Positions 7,247 through 16,963 of a stretch of DNA of 64,000 nucleotides are shown here, in pieces. Position numbers and translations under genes: made by a program. Source of the DNA: Endozoicomonas sp. 4G (GTDB lineage: Bacteria; Pseudomonadota; Gammaproteobacteria; Pseudomonadales; Endozoicomonadaceae). Where the stretch lies: the NCBI RefSeq assembly GCF_023822025.1, contig NZ_CP082909.1, forward strand, positions 1,726,001-1,790,000. Direction: 5' to 3'. Numbering within the stretch: position 1 is the stretch's first letter; each line of letters begins with the position of its first letter. Under the pieces are notes generated by a model. It saw nothing but the letters and a program-made list of their open reading frames with translations. It did no database searches and was not told where the DNA came from.

Positions 7247-10200
7247 TCACTTGACCCTCATCCCAAGTATTGAGGCCCATACTTTCCTGAGTGCCGGGTC
7301 GAGAAATTCGCTCGAAGGTCTGGAGAATACCGGCTGGCCAAGTAGTGACGTATAGCTTGGTAAGCTTCTTGAAAGAAAAGCTTCTTCTTCCTGGTGATCA
7401 GTGTGATCGGTTGAAGCGATTGTTGTTTCGTTCTCTTCATTATTGGCTGTCGCAGTGTGTTCATTCAGAGTGGCGGACGCTTCATCAATCACTGGGTCGA
7501 AGAAGTTATCCTCAGCATCAAAAAACACATCGTCGTCTTCTTCTGTTTCAATGTCTGCTTCTGCCTGAGAAGCTGAAATGAGCGCGGCCAGCAGATTGGG
7601 TTCAACAGGGCCTCTTACTTTGATGAGTAATTTCATGACCCGATCAACCTGTTGATTGGCATCCTGAATCTGCTTCAATATGAGAGGTTTGTTTAAATAG
7701 GCTGACTCATCCGTTCGGGCGGCTTTCAGATATTCTTCAATCTGATTCAGGGTTTGCAGGCGGTCACTCAGAGTCACCGCTTCGCCGTCTTGAAGGTTAA
7801 ACAGGCTGTTGACGGCTTTAACAAAATACGCTTTTTTTTCCTCTGCCATCAGCACACCTTCAGTGAAAATCTCTGCAAGTTCCGGGTGAGGCTTTTGTTT
7901 CATAACATCGGCTAAGATTGACATAGCCGCCTCGCTCATTGCTTCAGAGGTTGTGGGATTTTCCATTAAGTGTCTGAGGCGACGCATTTCTTTTTCTAAG
8001 GTTATGTCTTCAGGTAGCTGATCCCTTACCGCCAGTTCCAGCATGACTTTCAGGGCTGAAGGGTTACCCTGCCTGATGCCAAGGTCAAGCATCCTTGCGG
8101 CCTGTCTGTGATTTCCTGACTCAATCAACAGTTCAGCAGCTTCTTTGAATAAACCATGTCTAATCAGCAGTTCTTTAAGAAAACCCAGCGTGTTATGCGC
8201 CCGGATGTTGTCGTGTACCTGGAAGTTTTGCAGAAGAGTCTGTATCGGGAAGTGGGCCAGTGCATGGGCGACGATGTCCGGATGACTCCGGTCAAGCAGA
8301 TTAAGTAATGAAACGAGATGATGAGGGTCGGTAAAGTAAGGGTGGTGACTGATTAAATCTTCAATAAAGGTTCTCATCTGGCTGTTTTTATAGAGCTTGT
8401 TCTGGCTCCAACGGATAAGCAGTTTGATAATGTCTTCTGCTTTTTCCGGGTTGGACTTATAGGTAAACTCAGCCAGTCGAAAGGCCAGGGCTTTTTCCTC
8501 GGGCGTGTTGGTAGGCAGGTTCTTTGCCAGATGAATCAGCCATTCAATATCAGTGACCAGTTCACTGGCATTTTCGATGTCTTTTCTTTTTAGTAGCTGT
8601 TTGTACAGCTCAAAGGCTTTCTCGCCATCGACGGCAATCAGCCTGTGGGCAACACTCTCAAGCCATAACCATGTTTCATCATCGGCCTTTGCAGCTTCCT
8701 TGACAAAGAACGCTGCTGGAATCGCCTGAAGAGCGATCATGCAGTCACTTTCGTGCTGAAATTTTTCCTGATCCCGGACAAAACGGAGCAAGGCCCGACA
8801 GGCGGCTTCGTCACCTTTTGTTGCTTCTATACAACGTGTTTCCAACAACCTTGGCACCATTCTTAATGGCTGGGCTAAGGCTTGATCTCCTGAGGCGATC
8901 TCACTCAGTATTCTACTGAAGGTGTCGGGTATAATAAGTACTCCTTCCTCTTGATCAAGCGCTTCTAAATGCAGGTGATGACGTGAAGGAAGTTCTTCAA
9001 GTGAAGTGTCGTCCAGCGGAGATGGGTCAGCTATTGAAGGATCGTGAGTCGGCCTCTGATGCAGTTGCTCAAAAGTGACTTGATCCTGATACTCTGCCCT
9101 GCTTGCCGGCTTTCCAGGGAGCAGGCCAGGCAGATCGACTTGGCAGGCGACAAATGTCAATGGCCAGCCAATCTGAAGTGCCGTACTTGCTTCATGGGGA
9201 ACCAGTCGTGTTTGCCTGGCCGTCAGTGCTTTTTTTACTAACCAGCTCGTCAGTCTTCCGCCGGAAACACTGATACCGCGTTTTAAATCTTTTATCCTGA
9301 TTTCGCCGTGTTGCATAAAAGCGACAACTTCGAGATGAACAGGCCTGGAGAAGAGAGGGGCCAGCAGCCAGCCAATATAGGGCATGTTGCGAATGGTCTT
9401 GGGGTGAATGGTCAGTGAACTGGCGAAGGTTCCGTTATGAGCATCATCAAGGTGTTGAACCTTGACACTTTTGACCTCTACCAAAGCTGGCCGGGCTGAT
9501 TCGTTGGTAAACTTTAACGAGTCGAAAACGAGTATGGAAGTCTGTTTCGGTGAAGCTTCAAGCAAGTCCAGAGGCTTGCAAAACCGGACGCCTTCCATGG
9601 TGACTTTTCCCCGCTCAAAACCCACCAGGCAGTCTGACTCTACTGAAGGGGCAGGCACGGTCGTCAGTTCTTCATAAGTATCGAGATTTTCATATCGGAC
9701 TTCTACTCTTTCGGCTGAAAGTTGCACCGCTGTTCGATCCTGAGAAGAGGCAACGAATGTGTTTTTTAATAGTTGGGCGATACTCATATCGGTGGCGACT
9801 GAGAGGGTCGTGTTTTCGAGTTTAAAATGAAGAGTCAGAGGAGGGCGATCTGCAAGCGGAATTTCAACGGTGCAGGAAAGGTCTCCCACTTGAAAGTGGT
9901 TTTCTGTCGCCTGTCCATTGATTAAATAGCTTGCTGATGCCTGGACGACTCTTTTTGAGTCGAAGTTTAATGCCGTCACTCTAACGGGCAGATCCTCACC
10001 ATTCTTGATGAGTATTTCGTTAAAGTTAAATGGGGTTTGCTCGCCGTTGACAACGACTCCGGTATAACTGCACAGCAAGTCATACAATAAAGAGCGCCAT
10101 TGACCCTTTTCGTCTTCATGGGTTATCTCAATACCGGCCTGACGACTGACGAAATTATCCAGCTTTGATGCAGCCTTTTCATAACCTGCGCCAGGAAGGT

Positions 10201-10570
10201 TCGCCAGTGCTCCGGCAGCTTTGCCTGGCAGGCCTTTCAGTATGCCAAGGTAATGGCTCTGCTTTTCCTCTTCATCAGGGTTAAGGTCAGGGTTTTGAGG
10301 GGATGCCGCGCCTTTTTTACCGATGTAACTTCTGTACCATCGTTGGAAAAACCAGGGTCGTCTTTCCGTCTTTCTTTCGTTGATATGGGGAGGTTCAGGT
10401 GTGTGCTGGTCAGATGATTCGTGGCTCAATTGACTGTTTGTTGCCGTCTCACTGACCTGTCTGCCCAAATGATCCTGTCCAGTAACTGGAGCGGGAGGCA
10501 GATCATTGTTGTCGGTTAACCTGCGGGAGGGGGATGAATTGTTACTGCCTGGCGTAAGGGGTGATGACAT
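7247..10570 (-). CDS. Large orphan protein, 1107 residues
   Basis: No known family is recognised. The first about 85 residues are polar and disordered-looking (Ser, Pro, Asn, Thr rich). Residues about 110-480 look beta-rich, with repeated LHFKLENTTLSVATD-like strands and SVKVQHLDDAHNGTF, reminiscent of lipid-transfer or AsmA-like layering; this is only an impression. Residues about 560-950 are helical and read like TPR or HEAT solenoid repeats (LFKEAAELLIESGNHRQAARMLDLG). The tail is acidic (ETEEDDDVFFDAEDNFFD), followed by a conserved-looking end. There is no signal peptide or membrane segment. The SD is weak (GGACTG). It is convergent with the YbaK gene and downstream of lon in the same orientation, with 350 bp between them. 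Confidence 0.8.
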   Translation of the reverse strand: MSSPLTPGSNNSSPSRRLTDNNDLPPAPVTGQDHLGRQVSETATNSQLSHESSDQHTPEPPHINERKTERRPWFFQRWYRSYIGKKGAASPQNPDLNPDEEEKQSHYLGILKGLPGKAAGALANLPGAGYEKAASKLDNFVSRQAGIEITHEDEKGQWRSLLYDLLCSYTGVVVNGEQTPFNFNEILIKNGEDLPVRVTALNFDSKRVVQASASYLINGQATENHFQVGDLSCTVEIPLADRPPLTLHFKLENTTLSVATDMSIAQLLKNTFVASSQDRTAVQLSAERVEVRYENLDTYEELTTVPAPSVESDCLVGFERGKVTMEGVRFCKPLDLLEASPKQTSILVFDSLKFTNESARPALVEVKSVKVQHLDDAHNGTFASSLTIHPKTIRNMPYIGWLLAPLFSRPVHLEVVAFMQHGEIRIKDLKRGISVSGGRLTSWLVKKALTARQTRLVPHEASTALQIGWPLTFVACQVDLPGLLPGKPASRAEYQDQVTFEQLHQRPTHDPSIADPSPLDDTSLEELPSRHHLHLEALDQEEGVLIIPDTFSRILSEIASGDQALAQPLRMVPRLLETRCIEATKGDEAACRALLRFVRDQEKFQHESDCMIALQAIPAAFFVKEAAKADDETWLWLESVAHRLIAVDGEKAFELYKQLLKRKDIENASELVTDIEWLIHLAKNLPTNTPEEKALAFRLAEFTYKSNPEKAEDIIKLLIRWSQNKLYKNSQMRTFIEDLISHHPYFTDPHHLVSLLNLLDRSHPDIVAHALAHFPIQTLLQNFQVHDNIRAHNTLGFLKELLIRHGLFKEAAELLIESGNHRQAARMLDLGIRQGNPSALKVMLELAVRDQLPEDITLEKEMRRLRHLMENPTTSEAMSEAAMSILADVMKQKPHPELAEIFTEGVLMAEEKKAYFVKAVNSLFNLQDGEAVTLSDRLQTLNQIEEYLKAARTDESAYLNKPLILKQIQDANQQVDRVMKLLIKVRGPVEPNLLAALISASQAEADIETEEDDDVFFDAEDNFFDPVIDEASATLNEHTATANNEENETTIASTDHTDHQEEEAFLSRSLPSYTSLLGQPVFSRPSSEFLDPALRKVWASILGMRVK

Positions 10571-10919
10571 GTCGCCACAGTCCGTTGTCAGCTTATGGGT
10601 TTGTTAGGTTTTTACACTCATTAACCCATTTTAGCTGATGGCTGTAGTGCTCAGAAGAAGGGGGAGTTGAAAAGAGCAACTGTGTTTTTTTGCCGCTATA
10701 AAATGTCGAATCAATGGCAGATAAAAAAAGAGAAAGGCTGGACTTTTACAAAGTGACATAAAAGAGCATTCTTTATGCTTCAAAATTCTTGACCGGGAAT
10801 GGACAATACAGCCTTTGGAGACAATACTTAAGCTCGCTCACTCATGTGTCCTAACGGAGGTCTCCTTCGTTGTTCGAGCAAAGCATCATGTGCCGCCCCC
10901 TAAGGGGCGGCACAGTTCG
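10571..10919. other. Intergenic region between lon and the 1107-residue gene
   Basis: It contains the lon 3' hairpin (10890-10913) and presumably the promoter of the 1107-residue gene. No gene, repeat or clear consensus promoter was found in the remaining AT-rich DNA. Confidence 0.5.
10890..10913 (-). terminator. GC-rich hairpin downstream of lon
   Basis: A perfect 10-bp stem, GTGCCGCCCC / GGGGCGGCAC, with a 4-nt CTAA loop, placed 7 nt beyond the lon stop codon. There is no clear U-tract on the minus strand, so it may act as an RNA-stabilising or rho-assisted terminator rather than a classical intrinsic one. Confidence 0.5.
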
Positions 10920-13376
10920 TTAGGGCTTTTTACCCGCACTCTTCTTTGCGCTTTTCTTTATCGGTGACGTCTTTGTAACAAATGCTGCTTTGTGCACGTC
11001 TTCGAAAGTGTTGGCAAAATGGATGGTCATGCCTTTTCGGATATAATCTGGTAGCTCGTCGTAATCCCTTCGACACTCCTCCGGAATGATCAGGGTGTGA
11101 ATACCCTGTCGTTTGGCAGCGATGACTTTTTCCCTGACTCCACCTACAGCCAGAACTTTGCCGGTGAGGGTCAGTTCCCCGGTCATGGCAACAGGGGCGG
11201 GTTTTTTGCCCGTGGCAAGCGATAGCAGTGCAGTTGCCATGGTGATACCGGCTGAAGGGCCGTCTTTTGGGGTGGCGCCTTCAGGCACGTGGAGATGGAT
11301 AAAGGCTTTTTCAAAATAGTCTTTTGCAATGCCCAGTTTTTCAGCCTGGCTTGAAACAAAGCTGTAGGCTATTTCAGCAGACTCCTTCATGACATCCCCT
11401 AGTTTTCCGGTCAGCTTGAAGCCTGCTCGCTGGTGGTGGATAAGGCTGGCCTCCACTGGCAGGGTTGCGCCCCCCATGGCGGTCCAGGCCAGACCGGTTA
11501 CGACACCAATGCCTTCAATAGGCCTCTCTTTTCTGAAGTAGGGTGCACCCAGGTATTCAGATAGATTCCTGCTGGTCACGCTCAGGCTCTGATTTGAACC
11601 TTCAAGTAGTTGAACAACCACTTTACGTATAATTTTTTGCAGCAGCTTTTCAAGATGCCTGACACCGGCTTCCCTGGCATAGCCCTCGATGACGGCTTTT
11701 AGGGTGGCATCGGAAAGTCTGATCTGGCTCTTTTTTAAACCAGACTGTTTCAATAGTTTTGGCCACAGATGATTTTTGGCGATAGCCATTTTTTCTTCCG
11801 TGATATAACCAGATAGTCTTATAACATCCATGCGATCCAGAAGCGGCCCGGGAATCGTATCCAACTGATTAGCGGTACTGATAAACAGTACTTTTGAAAG
11901 ATCGATTCTCATGTCCAGGTAGTGGTCGAGAAACTCGTTGTTCTGCTCCGGGTCGAGTACTTCCAGCATGGCGGAAGCAGGGTCTCCCCGATAGGAAGCC
12001 CCCATTTTGTCTATTTCATCGAGCATGATAACGGGGTTGGCAACATCAACTTCCTTCAGCGCCTGAACCAGTTTACCCGGCAGTGCGCCGACATAGGTGC
12101 GGCGATGGCCTTTGATTTCTGCTTCATCCCTCATGCCGCCCAGACTGAAACGATAAAACTTTCTGCCTAAGGCACGGGCAACAGATCGTCCGATAGAGGT
12201 CTTACCGACACCAGGAGGGCCCGCCAGCAACATAATGGTGCCTGACACTTCCTGCTTGTAGGCGCCAACAGCCAGAAATTCGATGATGCGGTCTTTGACA
12301 TCTTCAAGCCCATCGTGATCAGCATTTAATACTTTGCGGGCATGGGCAAGGTCAAATATATCTTCGGAGTATTTGCCCCAGGGTACTGAGGTTGCCCAGT
12401 CGAGGTAGTTGCGGCAGACGGCGTACTCGGGGGAGCCCATTTCTAAAATCGAGAGCTTTTTCATCTCATCATTGATCTTGTTCCGGGGTGTTTCCGGAAT
12501 ATCCAGTTCGGCAATCCGTTGTTCAAACGCTTCTATTTCAGCCGTTCTGTCGTCTTTTGAAATACCCAGTTCTTTTTGTATGACTTTCAGCTGTTCTTTC
12601 AGGAAAAATTCACGTTGATGCTTACTGATTTTTCGGTTCACTTCAGCGTTAATCTCACCCTGAAGTCGGGCTACCTCCTGTTCCTTGCGGATAAGGGTCA
12701 ACACTTTTTCCATTCGACGCTGAACCGACAGCGTTTCAAGCACTTCCTGCAATTCTGGTCCGGGTGCTGTGGTAATGGCTGCTGCAAAGTCCGCCAGTGG
12801 GGAGGGGTCTTTTGGACTGAAGCGATTGAGGTAATTTTTGAGTTCTTCGCTGTAGAGTGGATTTAGCGGGATCAGTTCCTTGATGGCCTGAATCAGTGCC
12901 AGCGCATAGGCTTTGATTTCATCGGTATCGTCTTCAATATTGTCGGGGTATTCCACCTGAACAAGATAGGGTGGGCGCTTGCGAAGCCATTGCGTGATCC
13001 GAAAGCGCTGCATTCCCAGGGCAATGAATTGAATCTGGTCACCCTCTGCAAGAATATTATGGATCTTTACGGTGCAGCCCACTTCCGGGAAATCTTCGGG
13101 GCTGATTTTATGGCCTGCTCCTGTCATGCCGGCAGCATAGCTAAGTCCCACCACTTTATGTGGACTCTGGGCAACTCGCTGAAGTGTTTCTTCCCATTCC
13201 TGACTGCTGAATACCAGAGGTTGAACCTGGGCTGGGAAAAATGGCCGGTTTGAGACAGGGATGAGGTAAAGCTTGTCAGGTAGAGCCTGTTCCGGGAGCA
13301 CCAGCCCGGTTCCCATGTCGTCTACCTGTTCATCAGCTGAAATAACTTCGGGTTCCTGATTATCCTGATCTGTCAT
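10920..13376 (-). CDS. lon: ATP-dependent protease Lon, AsrA-like paralogue type
   Basis: An 818-residue Lon: N-terminal substrate-recognition domain ([16 protein letters not shown]), AAA+ module with Walker A GPPGVGKT (about residue 390), Walker [12 protein letters not shown] and sensor [15 protein letters not shown], and the protease domain with catalytic Ser in [12 protein letters not shown] (about 706) and Lys near [11 protein letters not shown]. It degrades misfolded and regulatory proteins in the cytosol. The N-terminal NRPFFPAQV and longer leader resemble the second Lon of pseudomonads (AsrA) more than the E. coli housekeeping Lon, so another lon may exist outside the window. The start ATG at 13376 has a poor SD. 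The C-terminal tail is Lys/Ser rich ([12 protein letters not shown]). Confidence 0.96.
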   Translation of the reverse strand: MTDQDNQEPEVISADEQVDDMGTGLVLPEQALPDKLYLIPVSNRPFFPAQVQPLVFSSQEWEETLQRVAQSPHKVVGLSYAAGMTGAGHKISPEDFPEVGCTVKIHNILAEGDQIQFIALGMQRFRITQWLRKRPPYLVQVEYPDNIEDDTDEIKAYALALIQAIKELIPLNPLYSEELKNYLNRFSPKDPSPLADFAAAITTAPGPELQEVLETLSVQRRMEKVLTLIRKEQEVARLQGEINAEVNRKISKHQREFFLKEQLKVIQKELGISKDDRTAEIEAFEQRIAELDIPETPRNKINDEMKKLSILEMGSPEYAVCRNYLDWATSVPWGKYSEDIFDLAHARKVLNADHDGLEDVKDRIIEFLAVGAYKQEVSGTIMLLAGPPGVGKTSIGRSVARALGRKFYRFSLGGMRDEAEIKGHRRTYVGALPGKLVQALKEVDVANPVIMLDEIDKMGASYRGDPASAMLEVLDPEQNNEFLDHYLDMRIDLSKVLFISTANQLDTIPGPLLDRMDVIRLSGYITEEKMAIAKNHLWPKLLKQSGLKKSQIRLSDATLKAVIEGYAREAGVRHLEKLLQKIIRKVVVQLLEGSNQSLSVTSRNLSEYLGAPYFRKERPIEGIGVVTGLAWTAMGGATLPVEASLIHHQRAGFKLTGKLGDVMKESAEIAYSFVSSQAEKLGIAKDYFEKAFIHLHVPEGATPKDGPSAGITMATALLSLATGKKPAPVAMTGELTLTGKVLAVGGVREKVIAAKRQGIHTLIIPEECRRDYDELPDYIRKGMTIHFANTFEDVHKAAFVTKTSPIKKSAKKSAGKKP

Positions 13377-13423
13377 AGTGTTTTCAGATTAAGTCTCGGA
13401 ATGAATAGAAAGTGGATAATGAC

Positions 13424-13451
13424 TATCTGGAGTCATCTCCGGTGATTTCAA
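13424..13451 (-). promoter_or_regulatory. Possible sigma32-like promoter upstream of lon
   Basis: On the minus strand, ATTGAAA (about 13452-13446), a 13-nt spacer and CTCCAGATA (13432-13424) resemble the heat-shock consensus CTTGAAA / CCCCATnT. The location about 50 bp before the lon start and the known heat induction of lon genes support it. The match is imperfect. Confidence 0.35.
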
Positions 13452-13559
13452 TAGGCAATGCTATTAAGTATGGTTGAGTAAAAGCTGCCTGCCACTCCAC
13501 TTGATTTGCAGAAAAAGAAGAATCCGGAGCCCGTGATGAATGGCCGGGGTGTAGTGAAG

Positions 13560-13913
13560 CTACTTAAGAGTAGTGCTTTTCACAATGGGGTATGTTCGGG
13601 TTTGCTTTGGACAAATGTCTGGAAGCGCCAGATGAATGGCTTCATTGTCCATAAAGTCCAGGGCGCAGGTTGGAGTGTCGAACTCTGACAGGTGATATTG
13701 GCTGGCTCTGGTGCGGTCTCGATATTCAATATAAACGAACCAGCGTCTTTGGGGCTGTGCTTTCTTAAAGCGGATCCAGCCACTGGCATACCAGACATAG
13801 ACAGGGCAGTCGTAGAGTTGATGATGCCGGGTTGACTCTGGCAGCATTACATTGGGTCGCGAGTCCCTGAGGGTCTGGATAGGTTCGTTTTGAATCCTGC
13901 TTTCTTGTAGCAA
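13560..13913 (-). CDS. Hypothetical protein, 117 residues
   Basis: Not recognised. The product is rich in aromatic residues (YDCPVYVWYASGWIRFKK, RRWFVYIEYRDRTRAS), suggesting a compact beta-rich soluble fold. It starts at TTG 13913 after GGGAAAAGTGCA, or at ATG 13847 without a clear SD. It lies alone between lon and a small plus-strand gene. An overlapping plus-strand frame at 13506 is less convincing. Coding status is uncertain. Confidence 0.45.
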   Translation of the reverse strand: MLQESRIQNEPIQTLRDSRPNVMLPESTRHHQLYDCPVYVWYASGWIRFKKAQPQRRWFVYIEYRDRTRASQYHLSEFDTPTCALDFMDNEAIHLALPDICPKQTRTYPIVKSTTLK

Positions 13914-14140
13914 TGCACTTTTCCCATCTGGCCAATCTGCTGTTATCGGGCACTGTCTGGATAACCGAGTTGGACGTCATGTACAGCCTGGCTATTAAAC
14001 CAATGTCGGAGATCGTTCACAAGGTGACTTTCCCTTACTGTTCACGACGATGGTTATGATGGGGTGAATTCGGGCAATGTTTTTTTCTTCTCAGCCGATG
14101 CATGGATAGAGGTCAGCGATCAGCCAAGAGGAGAAAAGTA

Positions 14141-14419
14141 ATGAGCAAGTCTATAGAAAAAGCCGTTCTCACCATGACTGAATCGACCCAGGGGGAATAT
14201 GTCATCCGGGTGACCCAGGGTGGCACGATTCTTTTTGGGGATGTCATTCTTCGCCTACCAGCGGGCCTGGGGGAGTCGCTTAAAAGTGATCTGGCCTCGG
14301 TCATGGCCAATGCTGTCCTGAGGCATATCAGTGAAGCGGATAAAGAGGCCATTCGTGAAGTTGAAGACCTGTTCGTCCAGTGGGGGTGTTTTGATGTTGC
14401 GGACGACAGTTGTTTTTAA
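14141..14419 (+). CDS. Small hypothetical protein, 92 residues
   Basis: MSKSIEKAVLTMTESTQGEY... is preceded by AGGAGA at good spacing, which fixes the start at 14141 rather than the upstream frame start at 14102. The protein looks alpha/beta (RVTQGGTILFGDVILRLP, then a helix LKSDLASVMANAVLRHISEADKEAIREVEDLF). No domain is recognised. It lies upstream of the acyl-CoA operon in the same direction, 121 bp before the thiolase, but nothing shows a shared role. Confidence 0.65.
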   Translation: MSKSIEKAVLTMTESTQGEYVIRVTQGGTILFGDVILRLPAGLGESLKSDLASVMANAVLRHISEADKEAIREVEDLFVQWGCFDVADDSCF

Positions 14420-14540
14420 AGGAAAACAATCCTGAGTCAAATGTTCAGATGGTATTTTTTGTCGGTTGTTGCAGTAGAATGTTTGAGAGCTGGTCCGTTG
14501 TGTCGGATACTGGCTCTGTGAACAACAACAAGAGATTACC

Positions 14541-15749
14541 ATGTCTGATCAAGTCACTATTGCCATCGTTTCAGCTTCACGCACTCCCATGGGAAGCTTC
14601 CAGGGGAGTCTTTCCGAGGTTACCGCTCCCCAGCTGGGGGCTGTTGCCATCCGTTCTGCTGTTGAAAAAAGTGGTCTTGCTGCCGCCGATATTTCTGAAG
14701 TTCTGATGGGTTGTGTGCTGCCGGCAGGCTGTCGGCAGTCTCCTGCCAGACAGGCTGCCAGAGGGGCTGGCCTGCCGGACTCTACTTGTACGACAACCGT
14801 CAATAAAGTGTGCGGCTCAGGCATGAAAGCCGTCATGATGGGAGCGGCTCAGCTACAATTGGGCGAGGCTGATGCCGTGGTTGCAGGCGGCATGGAAAGT
14901 ATGACCAACGCCCCCTACCTTCTGGATAAAGCCCGTGCAGGCTTGAGATTAGGGCACGGTCAGGTTCAGGATCATATGTTCACTGACGGGCTGGAGGATG
15001 CCTACGATGGTCATGCCATGGGTGTCTTTGCTGAGCAGACTGCCAAACGTTTTCAAGTATCCAGACAATCAATGGACGACTATGCACTGGAATCGTTGAA
15101 AAGAGCCCAGGCTGCCATTGAGGAGGGGGCATTTACTGACGAGATTGTGCCAGTGGGCACTCGCTATAGCAGCGGTAAAAATAGCAGCGGTAAAAATAGC
15201 GGTAAAATCAGCGTGGATGAGCAGCCCGGTAAAGCACGTCCTGAAAAGATCCGGCAGCTAAGGCCGGCGTTTGATAAAGACGGTTCGGTCACAGCAGCCA
15301 ACTCCAGTTCTATTTCCGATGGTGCGGCAGCCCTGGTTTTGATGCGAGAGGAAGACGCGCTGGCCAAAGGCTTAACCCCCATTGCCCGCATCAAAGGTTA
15401 TCAGAGCCATGCTCAGTTACCGGCAGAGTTTACCATTGCTCCCATCACTGCCATCAGTAAATTGCTGGCAAAGGTAGACTGGCAGGCAGAAGACGTAGAC
15501 TTGTTTGAAATCAATGAAGCTTTTGCGGTGGTAACCCTGGCCTGTATGCAGGAGTTGGGTCTGGATCACAACAAGGTGAATGTGTTTGGTGGCGCCTGTG
15601 CCCTGGGTCACCCACTGGGAGCCAGCGGTGCCCGGATCATTGTGACACTGCTTAATGCCCTGAAAAAGAAAGGTGGCAGCAAAGGCGTTGCATCACTTTG
15701 TATTGGTGGGGGTGAAGCCACTGCTATTGCCGTGGAGTTGATTCAATGA
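14541..15749 (+). CDS. Acetyl-CoA C-acetyltransferase (thiolase)
   Basis: A 402-residue thiolase. The nucleophile is Cys91 in NKVCGSGMKA. Other signatures are AGGMESMTNAPYLL, NEAFAVVTLACMQ, GGACALGHPLGASGARI (active-site His) and CIGGGEATAIAVE (second catalytic Cys). It condenses or cleaves acetyl-CoA units in the last step of beta-oxidation or amino-acid degradation. A Ser/Gly/Lys/Asn insertion at about residues 209-223 (SSGKNSSGKNSGK) is encoded by short tandem repeats and is unusual; it falls in the surface loop before the second half of the fold. The next gene overlaps by 4 bp (ATGA), indicating translational coupling. Confidence 0.95.
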   Translation: MSDQVTIAIVSASRTPMGSFQGSLSEVTAPQLGAVAIRSAVEKSGLAAADISEVLMGCVLPAGCRQSPARQAARGAGLPDSTCTTTVNKVCGSGMKAVMMGAAQLQLGEADAVVAGGMESMTNAPYLLDKARAGLRLGHGQVQDHMFTDGLEDAYDGHAMGVFAEQTAKRFQVSRQSMDDYALESLKRAQAAIEEGAFTDEIVPVGTRYSSGKNSSGKNSGKISVDEQPGKARPEKIRQLRPAFDKDGSVTAANSSSISDGAAALVLMREEDALAKGLTPIARIKGYQSHAQLPAEFTIAPITAISKLLAKVDWQAEDVDLFEINEAFAVVTLACMQELGLDHNKVNVFGGACALGHPLGASGARIIVTLLNALKKKGGSKGVASLCIGGGEATAIAVELIQ

Positions 15750-16903
15750 ACTTTACTCTCACAGAAGATCAAATTGCCTTTCGTGATCTTGCCGCCCAGT
15801 TTTCCCGGCAAGAGCTGCTGCCTAATGCCGCTGACTGGGACAGAGACAGTATTTTCCCGATCGAAACCTTAAAAAAAGCAGGCAAGCTGGGTTTCTTATC
15901 CCTGTACGCACCTGAGTCAATGGGAGGGATGGGCTTATCACGGCTGGACGCCAGTCTGGTATTCGAACAGCTGGCCATGGGGTGTACCTCAACCACCGCT
16001 TATATGACCATTCATAACATGGTGGTCTGGATGGTAGGGCTGGCGGCCAGTGACGAAGTGCTGTCCGAGTGGAGCGAAGCCCTGGTAACCGGTGACAAGC
16101 TGGCCTCCTACTGTCTGACAGAACCGGGTTCCGGAAGTGATGCCGCTTCTTTGAAAATGCGTGCTGTCAGGGAAGGAAATGAGTACGTCCTTTCCGGTTC
16201 GAAAATGTTTATTTCAGGTGCTGGCAGTACCGATCTCCTGCTGGTTATGGCACGTACGGGGCAGGAAGGTCCAAAAGGGATCTCTGCCTTTGCCGTGCCC
16301 GCTGACAGTCAGGGCATCACCTATGGTCGCAATGAAAAGAAAATGGGTTGGAAAAGTCAGCCTACCCGGCTGGTCAGTTTTGATAATGTCAGGATTCCCA
16401 TCAGTGCCCTCCTGGGTAAAGAGGGCGAAGGTTTTACGCTCGCTATGAAAGGCCTGGATGGTGGTCGAATTAATATCGCAACCTGTTCGGTCGGTACGGC
16501 TCAACAGGCGCTGAACACGGCCAGGGACTACCTTAAAGACCGTAAGCAATTTGGTAAAGCGTTAGCCGGGTTCCAGGCTCTGCAATTCCGGCTGGCTGAT
16601 ATGGTCACCGAGTTAACGGCAGCCAGGCAGATGGTCAGGCTGGCAGCCTTCAAGCTGGATCAGAACGACCCTGAAGCCACTGCCTATTGTGCCATGGCTA
16701 AACGTTTTGCCACGGATATTGGTTTTAAAGTCTGTGATGAGGCATTGCAACTTCATGGGGGTTACGGTTACATCAATGAGTATCCTCTTGAGCGCCATGT
16801 CAGAGATACACGGGTACACCAGATTCTGGAAGGGACCAATGAGATCATGAGGCTGATCATTGCCCGCCGGGTTCTGGCTGATGAATGTTCAGGACTGGAG
16901 TGA
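15746..16903 (+). CDS. Acyl-CoA dehydrogenase (isobutyryl/short-branched-chain-like)
   Basis: A 385-residue flavoprotein that introduces the alpha-beta double bond into acyl-CoA and passes electrons to ETF. Signatures include YCLTEPGSGSDAASLKMRA, GSKMFISGAG, DRKQFGKALAGFQALQF, LQLHGGYGYINEYPLERHVRD, and ILEGTNEIMRL containing the catalytic Glu. The overall pattern resembles isobutyryl-CoA dehydrogenases (ACAD8 type), which with the flanking hydratase and thiolase suggests valine or branched-chain acyl-CoA degradation. The exact substrate is inferred. The start overlaps the thiolase stop; the stop lies inside the 17-bp repeat array that leads into the hydratase. Confidence 0.94.
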   Translation: MNFTLTEDQIAFRDLAAQFSRQELLPNAADWDRDSIFPIETLKKAGKLGFLSLYAPESMGGMGLSRLDASLVFEQLAMGCTSTTAYMTIHNMVVWMVGLAASDEVLSEWSEALVTGDKLASYCLTEPGSGSDAASLKMRAVREGNEYVLSGSKMFISGAGSTDLLLVMARTGQEGPKGISAFAVPADSQGITYGRNEKKMGWKSQPTRLVSFDNVRIPISALLGKEGEGFTLAMKGLDGGRINIATCSVGTAQQALNTARDYLKDRKQFGKALAGFQALQFRLADMVTELTAARQMVRLAAFKLDQNDPEATAYCAMAKRFATDIGFKVCDEALQLHGGYGYINEYPLERHVRDTRVHQILEGTNEIMRLIIARRVLADECSGLE

Positions 16904-16963
16904 ACAATGTCTTGGAGTGAACAATGTCTTGGAGTGAACAATGTCTTGGAGTGAACAATGTCT
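16896..16963 (+). repeat. Four tandem 17-bp units, each with an SD and an ATG
   Basis: The unit TGGAGTGAACAATGTCT is repeated four times without change (16896, 16913, 16930, 16947). The first copy contains the stop codon of the acyl-CoA dehydrogenase. The last provides the start of the hydratase. Each contains GGAG followed after 6 nt by ATG. The three upstream ATGs open short frames of 15, 13 and 10 codons. Confidence 0.95.

Noticed and set aside
13506-13688. Plus-strand 60-codon frame overlapping the 117-residue gene
   Set aside because: No SD of note, no motif and it overlaps a longer, more protein-like minus-strand frame.
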